The translations under genes and the position numbers were made by a program. From positions 1 to 7,847 of the forward strand of contig CAZVYJ010000088.1 in the NCBI GenBank assembly GCA_964631565.1: a stretch of 7,847 nt of DNA, written 5' to 3'. Under the pieces are notes generated by a model. It did not search any database, had not been told where the DNA came from, and saw only the letters and a program-made list of their open reading frames with translations. This document shows positions 1 through 5,859 of this stretch, in pieces. The DNA comes from CAZVYJ01 sp964631565. GTDB taxonomy: Bacteria; Planctomycetota; Phycisphaerae; SM23-33. Numbering within the stretch: position 1 is the first letter of the stretch; each line of letters opens with the position of its first letter.

Positions 1-335
1 GTCGCTCCGCGGCGCATAATCGTTTTTTCGTACAGGCTGTGGCGCAGCACCTGGCTGCGGGGATTAGTCACGTTCGTCAGCACGCAGCTGGGGCCGAGAA
101 AAACGTCGTCCTCGATTACCGTGCCGGTGTAAATGGCCACATTGTTCTGCACCTTTACGTTGTTGCCGACCTGGACGCCGTCGGCGACCATGGTGTTCTG
201 GCCGAAAATGCAGTTTTTGCCGATTTTCGCACCCTTGAGGATATGCGCGAAATGCCATATCTTCGTGCCTTCACCTATTTCGGCGCCTTCGTCAACGTAG
301 GCGCTTTCATGGACGAAATACTTCGGTTTTTCCAC
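1..335 (-). CDS. wbpD: Sugar-nucleotide N-acetyltransferase, WbpD/WlbB type, left-handed beta-helix (partial, 3' end outside window)
   Basis: Acetyl-CoA-dependent enzyme that in this family acetylates the 3-amino group of UDP-2-acetamido-3-amino-2,3-dideoxy-glucuronate in the cytoplasm. The minus frame is open for 111 codons to the window edge, about half of the usual length of roughly 190-220. Hexapeptide repeats run from residue ~13 (YVDEGAEIGEGTKIWHFAHI) through AKIGKNCIFGQN to VQVGNNVKVQNNVAIY (54-69). The family signature GPSCVLTNVTNPR (81-93) and the start of the MRRGA segment (107-111) follow. The start chosen is GTG at 335-333, preceded by AAGGAG with normal spacing. The nearby ATG at 340 is out of frame, and no other in-frame start lies nearby. 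The gene sits 35 bp behind the Gfo/Idh/MocA dehydrogenase, so the two are very likely co-transcribed. Family assignment is firm; the exact sugar (3-amino glucuronate or a related 3-amino sugar) is inferred from context. Confidence 0.9.
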   Translation of the reverse strand, partial: MEKPKYFVHESAYVDEGAEIGEGTKIWHFAHILKGAKIGKNCIFGQNTMVADGVQVGNNVKVQNNVAIYTGTVIEDDVFLGPSCVLTNVTNPRSQVLRHSLYEKTIMRRGA

Positions 336-370
336 GGCATTCTCCTTGGCTGTTTCGGATGAATTGGAAC

Positions 371-1354
371 TTACAGTTTTATCGGCTCGCCGCCGCGGGC
401 AAGTGAAGCGCCGCCCGCCTCTAGAACCTTGACCACCCGCAGACCGTCCTGGCCGTCGCTTCGCGGTTGAACGTTATTGATAATGCAATCGACAAAGTGT
501 TTGCATTCCGTCTGGAGCGGTTCGCCGCCCGGAATTTTCGGAATCAGAATGTCGCCGGTGCGAAGCGTGACGGCTTCGGTGACCTGGGCGGCCTTGTCAT
601 AAACGCGAACTTTCTCGGTGGCTTCCATGTCGTCGAAAACAACCATTTTCTTCGAGCCGACAAGCGTGACCTTGCGAATCTTGTGCGGGTCCAGCCACGA
701 GACATGTATATGGGCCATGCGGCCGTTTGCGAACTTAAGATTGGCGAAAACCACGTCCTCGATGCCCTTCTGCAGATACGCCTGCCCGCTGGCCGATACG
801 CTTACCGGCTCGGCGTCGAACAGGAAACACGCCACAGATACGTCATGCGGAGCCAACGACCACCACGCGTTCTCCTGCTGGCGAACTATGCCCAGGTTGA
901 CCCTCTGGAAGTAGAGATACAGGGAGTCGCCCAGTTCGCCCTTTGTTATCTGCTCCTTCATGTAGAGCACGGCAGGGTGATACTCAAGCAGGTGGCCGAC
1001 CATAAGCTTGACGTTTTTCTGCGCAGCCAAGTCCACCAGTTCTTTGGAGTCCCTGCTTGAAAGCGTCAGCGGTTTTTCGACATAGGTATGCTTGCCGGCC
1101 TGGAGAGCAGCCTTCGCGATTTTATGGTGCAGCGGAGCGTCAACGGCCACTACCACGGCGCTGACGGCCGAATCCTTAAGTGCAGCATCTAAATCGGCGG
1201 TAACTGTGACTCCCGGATACTGGCTGGTCAGGCCCTCACGGATTTTTTCGTTCAACTCAACAACATACTTCAGCTTCGCATCCTTCATCGAAGCGAAATT
1301 GCGAACCAGATTTTTCCCCCAGTTTCCCGCCCCGACCACTGCGATGCCTACCAT
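371..1354 (-). CDS. Gfo/Idh/MocA-family NAD(P)-dependent sugar-nucleotide dehydrogenase (WbpB/WlbA-like role)
   Basis: Predicted cytoplasmic oxidoreductase, probably making the 3-keto sugar nucleotide that is later aminated and acetylated. The 327-residue length is typical of the family. The N-terminal Rossmann fold shows VVGAGNWGKN (6-15). The family EKP motif is in YVEKPL (91-96), with Lys94 the expected catalytic lysine. MVGHLLEYHP (118-127) follows. SLAPHDVS (166-173) supplies the likely catalytic histidine, His170. The C-terminal sheet domain includes AHIHVSWLDPHK (214-225). ATG at 1354 is preceded by AAAGGA seven bases upstream. Its downstream partner is the WbpD-type acetyltransferase, a common pairing. 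The central region (NLGIVR, LAPHDVS, VSWLDP) belongs to a widespread branch found next to such acetyltransferases and does not look like canonical Pseudomonas WbpB. The substrate could therefore be UDP-GlcNAcA or UDP-GlcNAc; family membership is certain, substrate is inferred. Confidence 0.9.
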   Translation of the reverse strand: MVGIAVVGAGNWGKNLVRNFASMKDAKLKYVVELNEKIREGLTSQYPGVTVTADLDAALKDSAVSAVVVAVDAPLHHKIAKAALQAGKHTYVEKPLTLSSRDSKELVDLAAQKNVKLMVGHLLEYHPAVLYMKEQITKGELGDSLYLYFQRVNLGIVRQQENAWWSLAPHDVSVACFLFDAEPVSVSASGQAYLQKGIEDVVFANLKFANGRMAHIHVSWLDPHKIRKVTLVGSKKMVVFDDMEATEKVRVYDKAAQVTEAVTLRTGDILIPKIPGGEPLQTECKHFVDCIINNVQPRSDGQDGLRVVKVLEAGGASLARGGEPIKL

Positions 1355-1462
1355 AAAATTTTCCTTTCGGATATCGATGATGCGTCATCAGCACTGACAA
1401 GTCAAAAAAACCAAACGCTGATACAGCGAGCATATATCAACAGACAGGAAAACACGTCCTGT

Positions 1463-1493
1463 TTTATACGTATCCGTCGCACATCAGGCTCAA
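1463..1493 (-). promoter_or_regulatory. Weak candidate sigma70 promoter for the dehydrogenase/acetyltransferase pair
   Basis: On the minus strand, TTGAGC (1493-1488) and TATAAA (1468-1463) are separated by 19 bases, which is longer than optimal. The implied start would be near 1456, about 100 bases before the ATG at 1354. A 6-bp inverted repeat, ACAGGA/TCCTGT (1444-1462), directly follows and could be an operator or a 5' stem. Support is motif matching only. Confidence 0.3.
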
Positions 1494-1542
1494 TAAATGC
1501 CGTCTCGGAGGCGATATTTGATTCGCCGAAAGCTCCATCCCC

Positions 1543-1571
1543 TTGACACGCACTGCGACACTCCGTTAACT
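1543..1571 (+). promoter_or_regulatory. Candidate sigma70 promoter toward the wbpA-type gene
   Basis: A perfect TTGACA (1543-1548) is followed after 17 bases by TTAACT (1566-1571), a 4/6 match to the -10 consensus. The implied start near 1578 would give a leader of almost 490 bases before the UUG at 2065, containing several inverted repeats and the 1983-2044 element. A nearer promoter may exist; I saw no stronger match closer to the gene. Confidence 0.4.
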
Positions 1572-1621
1572 GTATGTTTATTAAGATGTTATATTCAAAC
1601 TCTGCCGGCTTAATCACGGCA

Positions 1622-1654
1622 AGGCCCGAACCGAAAATCTATCTCAAAGGGCCT
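1622..1654. repeat. Inverted repeat AGGCCC/GGGCCT
   Basis: AGGCCC (1622-1627) and GGGCCT (1649-1654) are perfect 6-bp complements with a 21-base loop. Directly upstream is TGCCG/CGGCA (1603-1607 and 1617-1621). Downstream, GGCCCCTG occurs twice 18 bp apart, the second copy running into CCCTGACAGGG (1695-1705). This cluster of GC-rich dyads may mark leader structure or a boundary between the divergent units; it lacks a T tract typical of a terminator. Confidence 0.4.
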
Positions 1655-1874
1655 CAACCATATCGGCAAAAAAAGGCCCCTGCTCGAGTTACGGCCCCTG
1701 ACAGGGCATTTCGTCGAAAATGAACGGCACTTCACGTTGGAATTCGGCTTTCGTTACAGGCAGTAACGGCAAGGGCGATTGATGATGTTGTTCTGAAATC
1801 ATTCAACCAACGTATACATAGAAATTCGTTGAAAAACGGTTATTTATGGTATCACGAGGGCTAATATCCGGCAA

Positions 1875-1960
1875 GGGCAAAAGCAGGCCCGCGGGATGGG
1901 TTTCAAAACCTAGATACGACTTATGGACAAAAGCAGCTTCAAATGGGTTTTCAAAAAATC
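1875..1960. repeat. Imperfect tandem direct repeat, about 50-bp period
   Basis: GGGCAAAAGCAG at 1875-1886 recurs as GGACAAAAGCAG at 1925-1936, exactly 50 bp on. ATGGGTTTCAAAA (1896-1908) recurs as ATGGGTTTTCAAAA (1943-1956). The segment between the matching blocks differs in sequence and is three bases shorter in the second copy. GGTTTCAAAACC in the first copy is a near-perfect small dyad. The unit lies in the putative leader of the wbpA-type gene. Confidence 0.6.
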
Positions 1961-1982
1961 ATTCTTCGGATATCATATCTTC

Positions 1983-2044
1983 AAGTTGGAAACACAGGTC
2001 TGGTGGTTCGGTTATCTGAAGGAAAGCCAACGGCTTTCCAACTT
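1983..2044 (+). promoter_or_regulatory. Structured leader with two mutually exclusive helices upstream of the wbpA-type gene
   Basis: A perfect 8-bp hairpin, GGAAAGCC (2021-2028), loop AAC, GGCTTTCC (2032-2039), lies 12 bases before the ribosome-binding site. Its 3' arm is also part of TTTCCAACTT (2035-2044), the exact 10-bp complement of AAGTTGGAAA (1983-1992). The two helices share 2035-2039 and cannot both form completely. This is the layout of a conformational switch or of a protein/RNA-responsive leader. No T tract follows, so control of translation or mRNA stability is more likely than termination. I do not recognise a named riboswitch class. Confidence 0.5.
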
Positions 2045-2064
2045 TATAAGTAAGGGAGACTATC

Positions 2065-3387
2065 TTGCTTAAAACACTCTTGAAGAAAATCGAGTCCAAA
2101 GAAGCCCTTGTAGGCATAGTCGGTCTTGGATATGTCGGGCTTCCTCTCGCACGGGAATTCATTCGAGGCGGCATGAAGGTTCTCGGCTTCGATGTCGATC
2201 CCCAGAAGGTCAAGGCGCTTGCGGCGGGAAAAAGCTATATCGAGCACATCCCGGCATCCGTCGTCAAGGAGATGATCGCCTCCAAACGATTCGCCGCCAC
2301 ATCCGATTTTTCAAAACTCAAAAAGCCTGACTGCATCCTGATATGCGTTCCGACGCCGCTGAGCAAAATGCGGGAGCCTGACATGACGTATGTCGAGGCC
2401 ACCGCAAATGCGATATCCAAGGAGATCCGTCCGGGCCAGCTTATTGTCCTGGAATCGACGACCTATCCCGGCACGACTAAAGAAGTAATGCTGCCGATTC
2501 TCGAGCGGTCGGGCCTGAAAGTGACCAGGGACTTCTTCCTGGCCTTCTCGCCGGAACGCGAAGACCCGGGCAGAAAAGATTACACCACAAAAACAATACC
2601 CAAAGTCGTCGGCGGCTACGACAAGGGTTCGCTCCAGGCCGCCGTTGCGTGCTACCGGCAGGCCATCGACACGGTCGTGCCCGTATCAAGCTGCGAAGCG
2701 GCCGAAGCAGCCAAAATCCTCGAAAACACCTACCGCTGCGTAAATATCGCGCTGGTGAACGAGCTGAAGGTGCTCTTCGACCGAATGGGCATCGACGTGT
2801 GGGAAGTAATCCGGGCGGCCAGCACAAAGCCGTTCGGCTTCACCCCCTTCTATCCGGGTCCGGGCCTGGGCGGCCACTGCATCCCGATTGACCCGTTCTA
2901 CCTCTCGTGGAAAGCCCGCGAATTCGGCATGACCACGCGCTTCATCGAACTTGCCGGCGAAGTAAACGTCTCCATGCCGCGATACGTAATCAGCAGGCTC
3001 ATGGAAGCACTGAACGAAAAGGGCAAGTCGCTGAAGAACGCCAAGGTGCTGGTGCTGGGCATCGCATACAAGAAAGATGTCGACGACATGCGGGAAAGCC
3101 CCTCTCTGGAGCTTATCGAGCTGCTCCAGGAGCACGGGACGAAGGTGGACTATAACGATCCGCATATTCCCAGGATTCCGCCGACACGCGAACATTCGCA
3201 CCTTGCCGGCATAGTCTCGAAAAAACTCACTGCAAAAATGCTGGCCGGCTACGACGCCGTGCTGATAAGCACCGACCACAGCTCGTACGATTATCAGCTC
3301 ATCGTCGACAAGGCGAAGCTGGTCATAGACACCCGCAACGCCACAAGCAAGGTGAAACGCGGACGCCAGAAAATAGTCAAGGCCTGA
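2065..3387 (+). CDS. wbpA: UDP-N-acetyl-D-glucosamine 6-dehydrogenase (WbpA-type nucleotide-sugar dehydrogenase)
   Basis: NAD-dependent four-electron oxidation of the C6 hydroxyl of UDP-GlcNAc to the uronic acid, in the cytoplasm. The 440 residues match the family length. The N-terminal NAD-binding domain carries VGIVGLGYVG (16-25), followed by LICVPTPL (92-99), LESTTYPGTT (129-138) and FSPEREDPG (161-169). The central helical domain has NIALVNELK (227-235). GPGLGGHCIPIDPFYL (265-280) holds catalytic Cys272. The C-terminal UDP-binding domain has VLGIAYKKDVDDMRESPS (330-347) and ends with the IDTRNA element (421-426). The start is UUG at 2065, with AAGGGAG (2052-2058) at proper spacing. The gene is divergent from the dehydrogenase/acetyltransferase pair, with which it forms three steps of the diacetamido-glucuronate route. 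EREDPG, STKPFGFTPFYPGPG and SWKAREFG favour the WbpA group over plain UDP-glucose dehydrogenases. Confidence 0.93.
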   Translation: MLKTLLKKIESKEALVGIVGLGYVGLPLAREFIRGGMKVLGFDVDPQKVKALAAGKSYIEHIPASVVKEMIASKRFAATSDFSKLKKPDCILICVPTPLSKMREPDMTYVEATANAISKEIRPGQLIVLESTTYPGTTKEVMLPILERSGLKVTRDFFLAFSPEREDPGRKDYTTKTIPKVVGGYDKGSLQAAVACYRQAIDTVVPVSSCEAAEAAKILENTYRCVNIALVNELKVLFDRMGIDVWEVIRAASTKPFGFTPFYPGPGLGGHCIPIDPFYLSWKAREFGMTTRFIELAGEVNVSMPRYVISRLMEALNEKGKSLKNAKVLVLGIAYKKDVDDMRESPSLELIELLQEHGTKVDYNDPHIPRIPPTREHSHLAGIVSKKLTAKMLAGYDAVLISTDHSSYDYQLIVDKAKLVIDTRNATSKVKRGRQKIVKA

Positions 3388-3406
3388 CCCGCATCGTAAA
3401 ATTCAG

Positions 3407-3435
3407 GGAGCCGGCCGCTTTCAGGCGCCGGCTCC
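3407..3435 (+). terminator. Probable intrinsic terminator after the wbpA-type gene
   Basis: A perfect 9-bp GC-rich stem, GGAGCCGGC (3407-3415) with GCCGGCTCC (3427-3435), has an 11-base loop and begins 20 bases after the stop codon. The tail ATATTGTTTA is only moderately T-rich, so termination efficiency is uncertain, but its position and stem strength fit. Confidence 0.65.
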
Positions 3436-3531
3436 ATATTGTTTATGACGATCCGGACAGGAAACACGGTGCCGTAAAATCGCCAACGTGTCGTATTCCG
3501 GCGTGTCTATAAAAAGGCAGGAGCAGCCATT

Positions 3532-4830
3532 ATGCGCATATTGTCATCGCTTGGATACACATTGCTCGTCGCAGCCGTTTTCGCATCCGCCTGCGGCGCC
3601 CAAACCAGGCCCGACAAGGTCGATAAAGGCCCCGTCCGGGAATATGGGCGCACATACAGCGGCGAGCAGGTAAGCGAGTGGGAGCACGCGGAAGTAAACA
3701 AGAAAGATTGTCTCGTTTCGCCCGTCCAGAAGGTCAAGGGGTACGAACTCAACCATCATCGCGTAACGGTGGACTACGCCGGCAAGGGCAAGGTGTATGT
3801 CAGCGTCGCACACACATCTTCCAGCAGTCTCGGCGCGGCGATAAAGGAAAAAAAAGTCAGCCCGCTGAAGGAGGCTGAGAGCAGCAAAGCCGTTTATGTC
3901 CCCTGTCCCGGCAAGGGCGAAACCAACGCCTGGATTATTCTGCACATTGAAGGTGACGCGAAAATCAGCAGCGTCAAGTATAGGTGCTGCGGCGGAGAAA
4001 ACACCATTTACGGCCACAAGCCCATGTTTTTCCAGTTTGGCGGCAGCAAACTCCTCTATCGCATGATGTATCCCCGCAATTACGACCCGAAGAAAAAGTA
4101 TCCGCTTGTGCTCAGCGTTTCCGGCTCCGGCGGCGTCGGGAAAGACAACGTCAAAAGCATGGAAATGGTCATTCTCGGCAGGTACCTGTACACGAGTTAC
4201 TATCTGGACAACGAACTGGAATGTTTCTGCATCGTGCCGCAGATACCGTCCAATGACATCATACCTGCGCCGTATTACCCCGCCGGTCCGAAGGGAGCGC
4301 CCACGCCAAACCATCCGGACTGGCCGGCTGTAAACGAGGAAGGCTGGTACGTGCAGGCGACGCTGGCGCTGATAAAAAGTTTAATCGAGGACAAGAACCT
4401 GAGCATCGATCCCGATCGCGTTTACTACGCCGGCTTCTCATACGGCGGGAAGGCGTGCTGGGAGTTTCTCAAGGCAGGCCCGGACGTTTTCGCGGGGGCC
4501 ATCTGCGGGGCAGGCTGGCCCATCGGCAGTGTCGGCACGGACCCGCAGGGCAAACTGGCCGACGCACTAAAGAAGGAAGTCGCAAGATACAAACACATCC
4601 CCGTGACGATTTTCGTGGGCGAAAACGATCACGGAATGCGCCCCGGCAGCAAGGCCGTTCACAAGGAAATACAGGCCCAGGGCGGGAAAAGCACATACGT
4701 CGAACTCCCGAAGACCGACCACGTGGGAAGCGCCGGAAAATTCTGGACGGACCGCAAGCGGATAAAGTGGCTGTTCGAGCAGAACCGCAGTAAAAATCCG
4801 AAAGCCGGCACAGACTCCGCCGAAAAATAA
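3532..4830 (+). CDS. Secreted alpha/beta-hydrolase, esterase/peptidase-like (Ser-Asp-His triad)
   Basis: The N-terminus MRILSSLGYTLLVAAVFASA is a signal peptide, probably cleaved near CGAQ (21-24). The ASAC stretch is a poor lipobox because the -3 position is not Leu/Val/Ile. Residues ~60-160 form a beta-rich, cysteine-containing N-terminal region of unknown role. From ~165 an alpha/beta-hydrolase domain follows. RMMYPRNYDPKKKYPLVLSV leads to the oxyanion-region SGSGG (197-201). The nucleophile elbow GFSYGG (301-306) gives Ser303; the acid is probably Asp366 in FVGENDHGM; the base is probably His397 in KTDHVGS. Such proteins are annotated as predicted peptidases, polyhydroxybutyrate-depolymerase-like or carbohydrate esterases; deacylation of a polymer outside the cytoplasm is plausible but unproven. 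ATG at 3532 follows AGGAG (3519-3523). The gene appears to be a single unit between a terminator and a convergent pseudopilin gene. Confidence 0.8.
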   Translation: MRILSSLGYTLLVAAVFASACGAQTRPDKVDKGPVREYGRTYSGEQVSEWEHAEVNKKDCLVSPVQKVKGYELNHHRVTVDYAGKGKVYVSVAHTSSSSLGAAIKEKKVSPLKEAESSKAVYVPCPGKGETNAWIILHIEGDAKISSVKYRCCGGENTIYGHKPMFFQFGGSKLLYRMMYPRNYDPKKKYPLVLSVSGSGGVGKDNVKSMEMVILGRYLYTSYYLDNELECFCIVPQIPSNDIIPAPYYPAGPKGAPTPNHPDWPAVNEEGWYVQATLALIKSLIEDKNLSIDPDRVYYAGFSYGGKACWEFLKAGPDVFAGAICGAGWPIGSVGTDPQGKLADALKKEVARYKHIPVTIFVGENDHGMRPGSKAVHKEIQAQGGKSTYVELPKTDHVGSAGKFWTDRKRIKWLFEQNRSKNPKAGTDSAEK

Positions 4831-4871
4831 TTCCGGGCAGGTCAACAGGCGACGGAACCGGCAGCAGCCGG
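4831..4871. terminator. Weak hairpin pair in the convergent gap
   Basis: TTCCG (4831-4835) can pair with CGGAA (4853-4857), and CCGGC/GCCGG (4858-4862 and 4867-4871) forms a small tetraloop stem between the two convergent stop codons. No T tract accompanies either on either strand, so a role in bidirectional termination is only suggested by location. Confidence 0.25.
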
Positions 4872-4882
4872 CAATATCGACG

Positions 4883-5716
4883 CTACGGATAATAGAAAAT
4901 CATGCAGGCATCATCCGTGTCGCGGGGATAAGCTCCCTTCTTGTCGGGCCAGAGCGGCGCCGTGCCGCCGGAGTTCGTGGGGTTTCCACTTAAAAGCTTC
5001 GTGAAGATATTATCATTGCCGATGCCCGCACGATTCGTGCCTTTCCAGTCGGCATGGCCGTCACGGTATAAAACGTTCTGGCCATCCTGATAGTGGTTCA
5101 GGCTGTTTCCGAGCTTGTCCGACGCTGTCGGGTCCGCCAATGAACTGCCGACCGGACTTTTGTCAGAAGCCAGCGGAAAACCGGGCGATGCGGCAGCAGT
5201 CCAGTTAACGGTGTCTCCCCATGCATACGATATGGAGTAGCCGCAATTCTTCTTGTCTTTCACATCGATAAGGAGCTTCAGTGCACCATCCGACAAATCG
5301 TCGGCTACCAATCCTTTGACGCTCGGGCAGACCAGAGTGTCGACCGAAATCGACTTGCTTCTTACGAGAAGAAACAGTGACGCCGTCGGATTGGCCCTGA
5401 CGTTGTTCGCCGAAGTATTATCAAAAAGCCTCGCCAGCGCGTCGTCCTCATCAGTGGCAACACGGTTGCCCGTAGGAAGCAGCCAGCCGCCTTGCGTCGG
5501 ATCCAGAGCGCTGCACGTCCTGGGCAGAACACCGTTTGATTCGTTCATATACAGGGTCATGGCGCCCGCGATGGCCTTGAAATTGCCTTTGCACGTCGCC
5601 CTTTTGGCAAGTTCGTTGGCTCTGTTAAGTGACGGAAGAATTATGGATACAAGCAATGCGATAATCGATATGACGACCAGCAGTTCAACCAGTGAAAAAC
5701 CCGTTTTTCTTCGCAT
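4883..5716 (-). CDS. Type II secretion-like pseudopilin with prepilin cleavage motif and H-x(n)-DG region
   Basis: A 277-residue protein with a textbook class III signal: MRRKTG|FSLVELLVVISIIALLV. It is expected to be cut after Gly6 by prepilin peptidase and N-methylated at Phe7. Glu11 is the conserved Glu+5, and the hydrophobic helix runs from ~7 to 29. The helix continues through NRANELAKRATCKGNFKAIA (31-50). The C-terminal domain contains LNHYQDGQNVLYRDGHADW (206-224), the H-x9-DG-type element common in Planctomycetota, Lentisphaerae and Verrucomicrobia pseudopilins, here with ten residues between His208 and Asp219. The protein probably sits in the inner membrane with a periplasmic C-terminal domain. 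ATG at 5716 is preceded by AAGGAG seven bases upstream. No other secretion gene is nearby, as is common for the many solitary pseudopilins of these phyla; the specific cargo or surface role cannot be told. Confidence 0.9.
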   Translation of the reverse strand: MRRKTGFSLVELLVVISIIALLVSIILPSLNRANELAKRATCKGNFKAIAGAMTLYMNESNGVLPRTCSALDPTQGGWLLPTGNRVATDEDDALARLFDNTSANNVRANPTASLFLLVRSKSISVDTLVCPSVKGLVADDLSDGALKLLIDVKDKKNCGYSISYAWGDTVNWTAAASPGFPLASDKSPVGSSLADPTASDKLGNSLNHYQDGQNVLYRDGHADWKGTNRAGIGNDNIFTKLLSGNPTNSGGTAPLWPDKKGAYPRDTDDACMIFYYP

Positions 5717-5774
5717 ACCGTTACTCCTTGCAACTCCGGTCTTAACAAACGCCTTCGACAGACAGCCCTTGGGG

Positions 5775-5818
5775 CGGCGAAAGCCATAATTAACTTTATA
5801 TTACTATATCTTTCGCCG
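5775..5818. promoter_or_regulatory. 9-bp inverted repeat flanking an AT-only-like core upstream of the pseudopilin gene
   Basis: CGGCGAAAG (5775-5783) and CTTTCGCCG (5810-5818) are perfect complements separated by 26 bases that are nearly all A/T. The element sits about 60 bp upstream of the pseudopilin ATG and 40 bp downstream of the membrane-protein stop. It could be an operator with half-sites around a promoter core, or a long-loop stem acting as the end of the upstream gene. No clear -35/-10 pair was found inside. Confidence 0.45.
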
Positions 5819-5859
5819 TTATTCACGCATATTCGCCGCAGCGGCCGGGCAGGCAGATG

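Larger units (their letters stand above)
1355..2064. other. Non-coding divergent intergenic region between the dehydrogenase pair and the wbpA-type gene
   Basis: A 710-bp stretch without a convincing gene. The only sizeable frame (minus, GTG at 1617 to 1402, 71 codons) has no ribosome-binding site and an unpatterned composition. The stretch is more AT-rich than the flanking genes. It contains candidate promoters in both directions, short inverted repeats at 1376-1389, 1444-1462, 1603-1621 and 1622-1654, a repeated GGCCCCTG (1675-1682 and 1693-1700), a repeated CGGCAAGGGC (1767-1776 and 1869-1878), an imperfect direct repeat at 1875-1960, and the structured leader at 1983-2044. Confidence 0.8.

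Noticed and set aside
39..362. Plus-strand open frame of 107 codons at the left end
   Set aside because: It is antisense to the hexapeptide-repeat acetyltransferase, whose repeats are unmistakable in the minus frame.
467..1060. Plus-strand open frame of 197 codons
   Set aside because: It is the antisense shadow of the Gfo/Idh/MocA gene and has no recognisable motif or ribosome-binding site.
1402..1617. Minus-strand open frame of 71 codons in the intergenic region
   Set aside because: It has a GTG start without Shine-Dalgarno, no domain pattern, and overlaps the promoter-like and dyad elements.
2686..3279. Minus-strand open frame of 197 codons
   Set aside because: It is a shadow of the nucleotide-sugar dehydrogenase, which has all family motifs in the plus frame.
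3508..3513. TATAAA just before the hydrolase gene as a -10 box
   Set aside because: A start about seven bases downstream would remove the ribosome-binding site at 3519-3523, and there is no -35 match at proper spacing.
3544..4314. Minus-strand open frame of 256 codons
   Set aside because: It lies opposite the secreted hydrolase, which has a signal peptide, good ribosome-binding site and catalytic triad.
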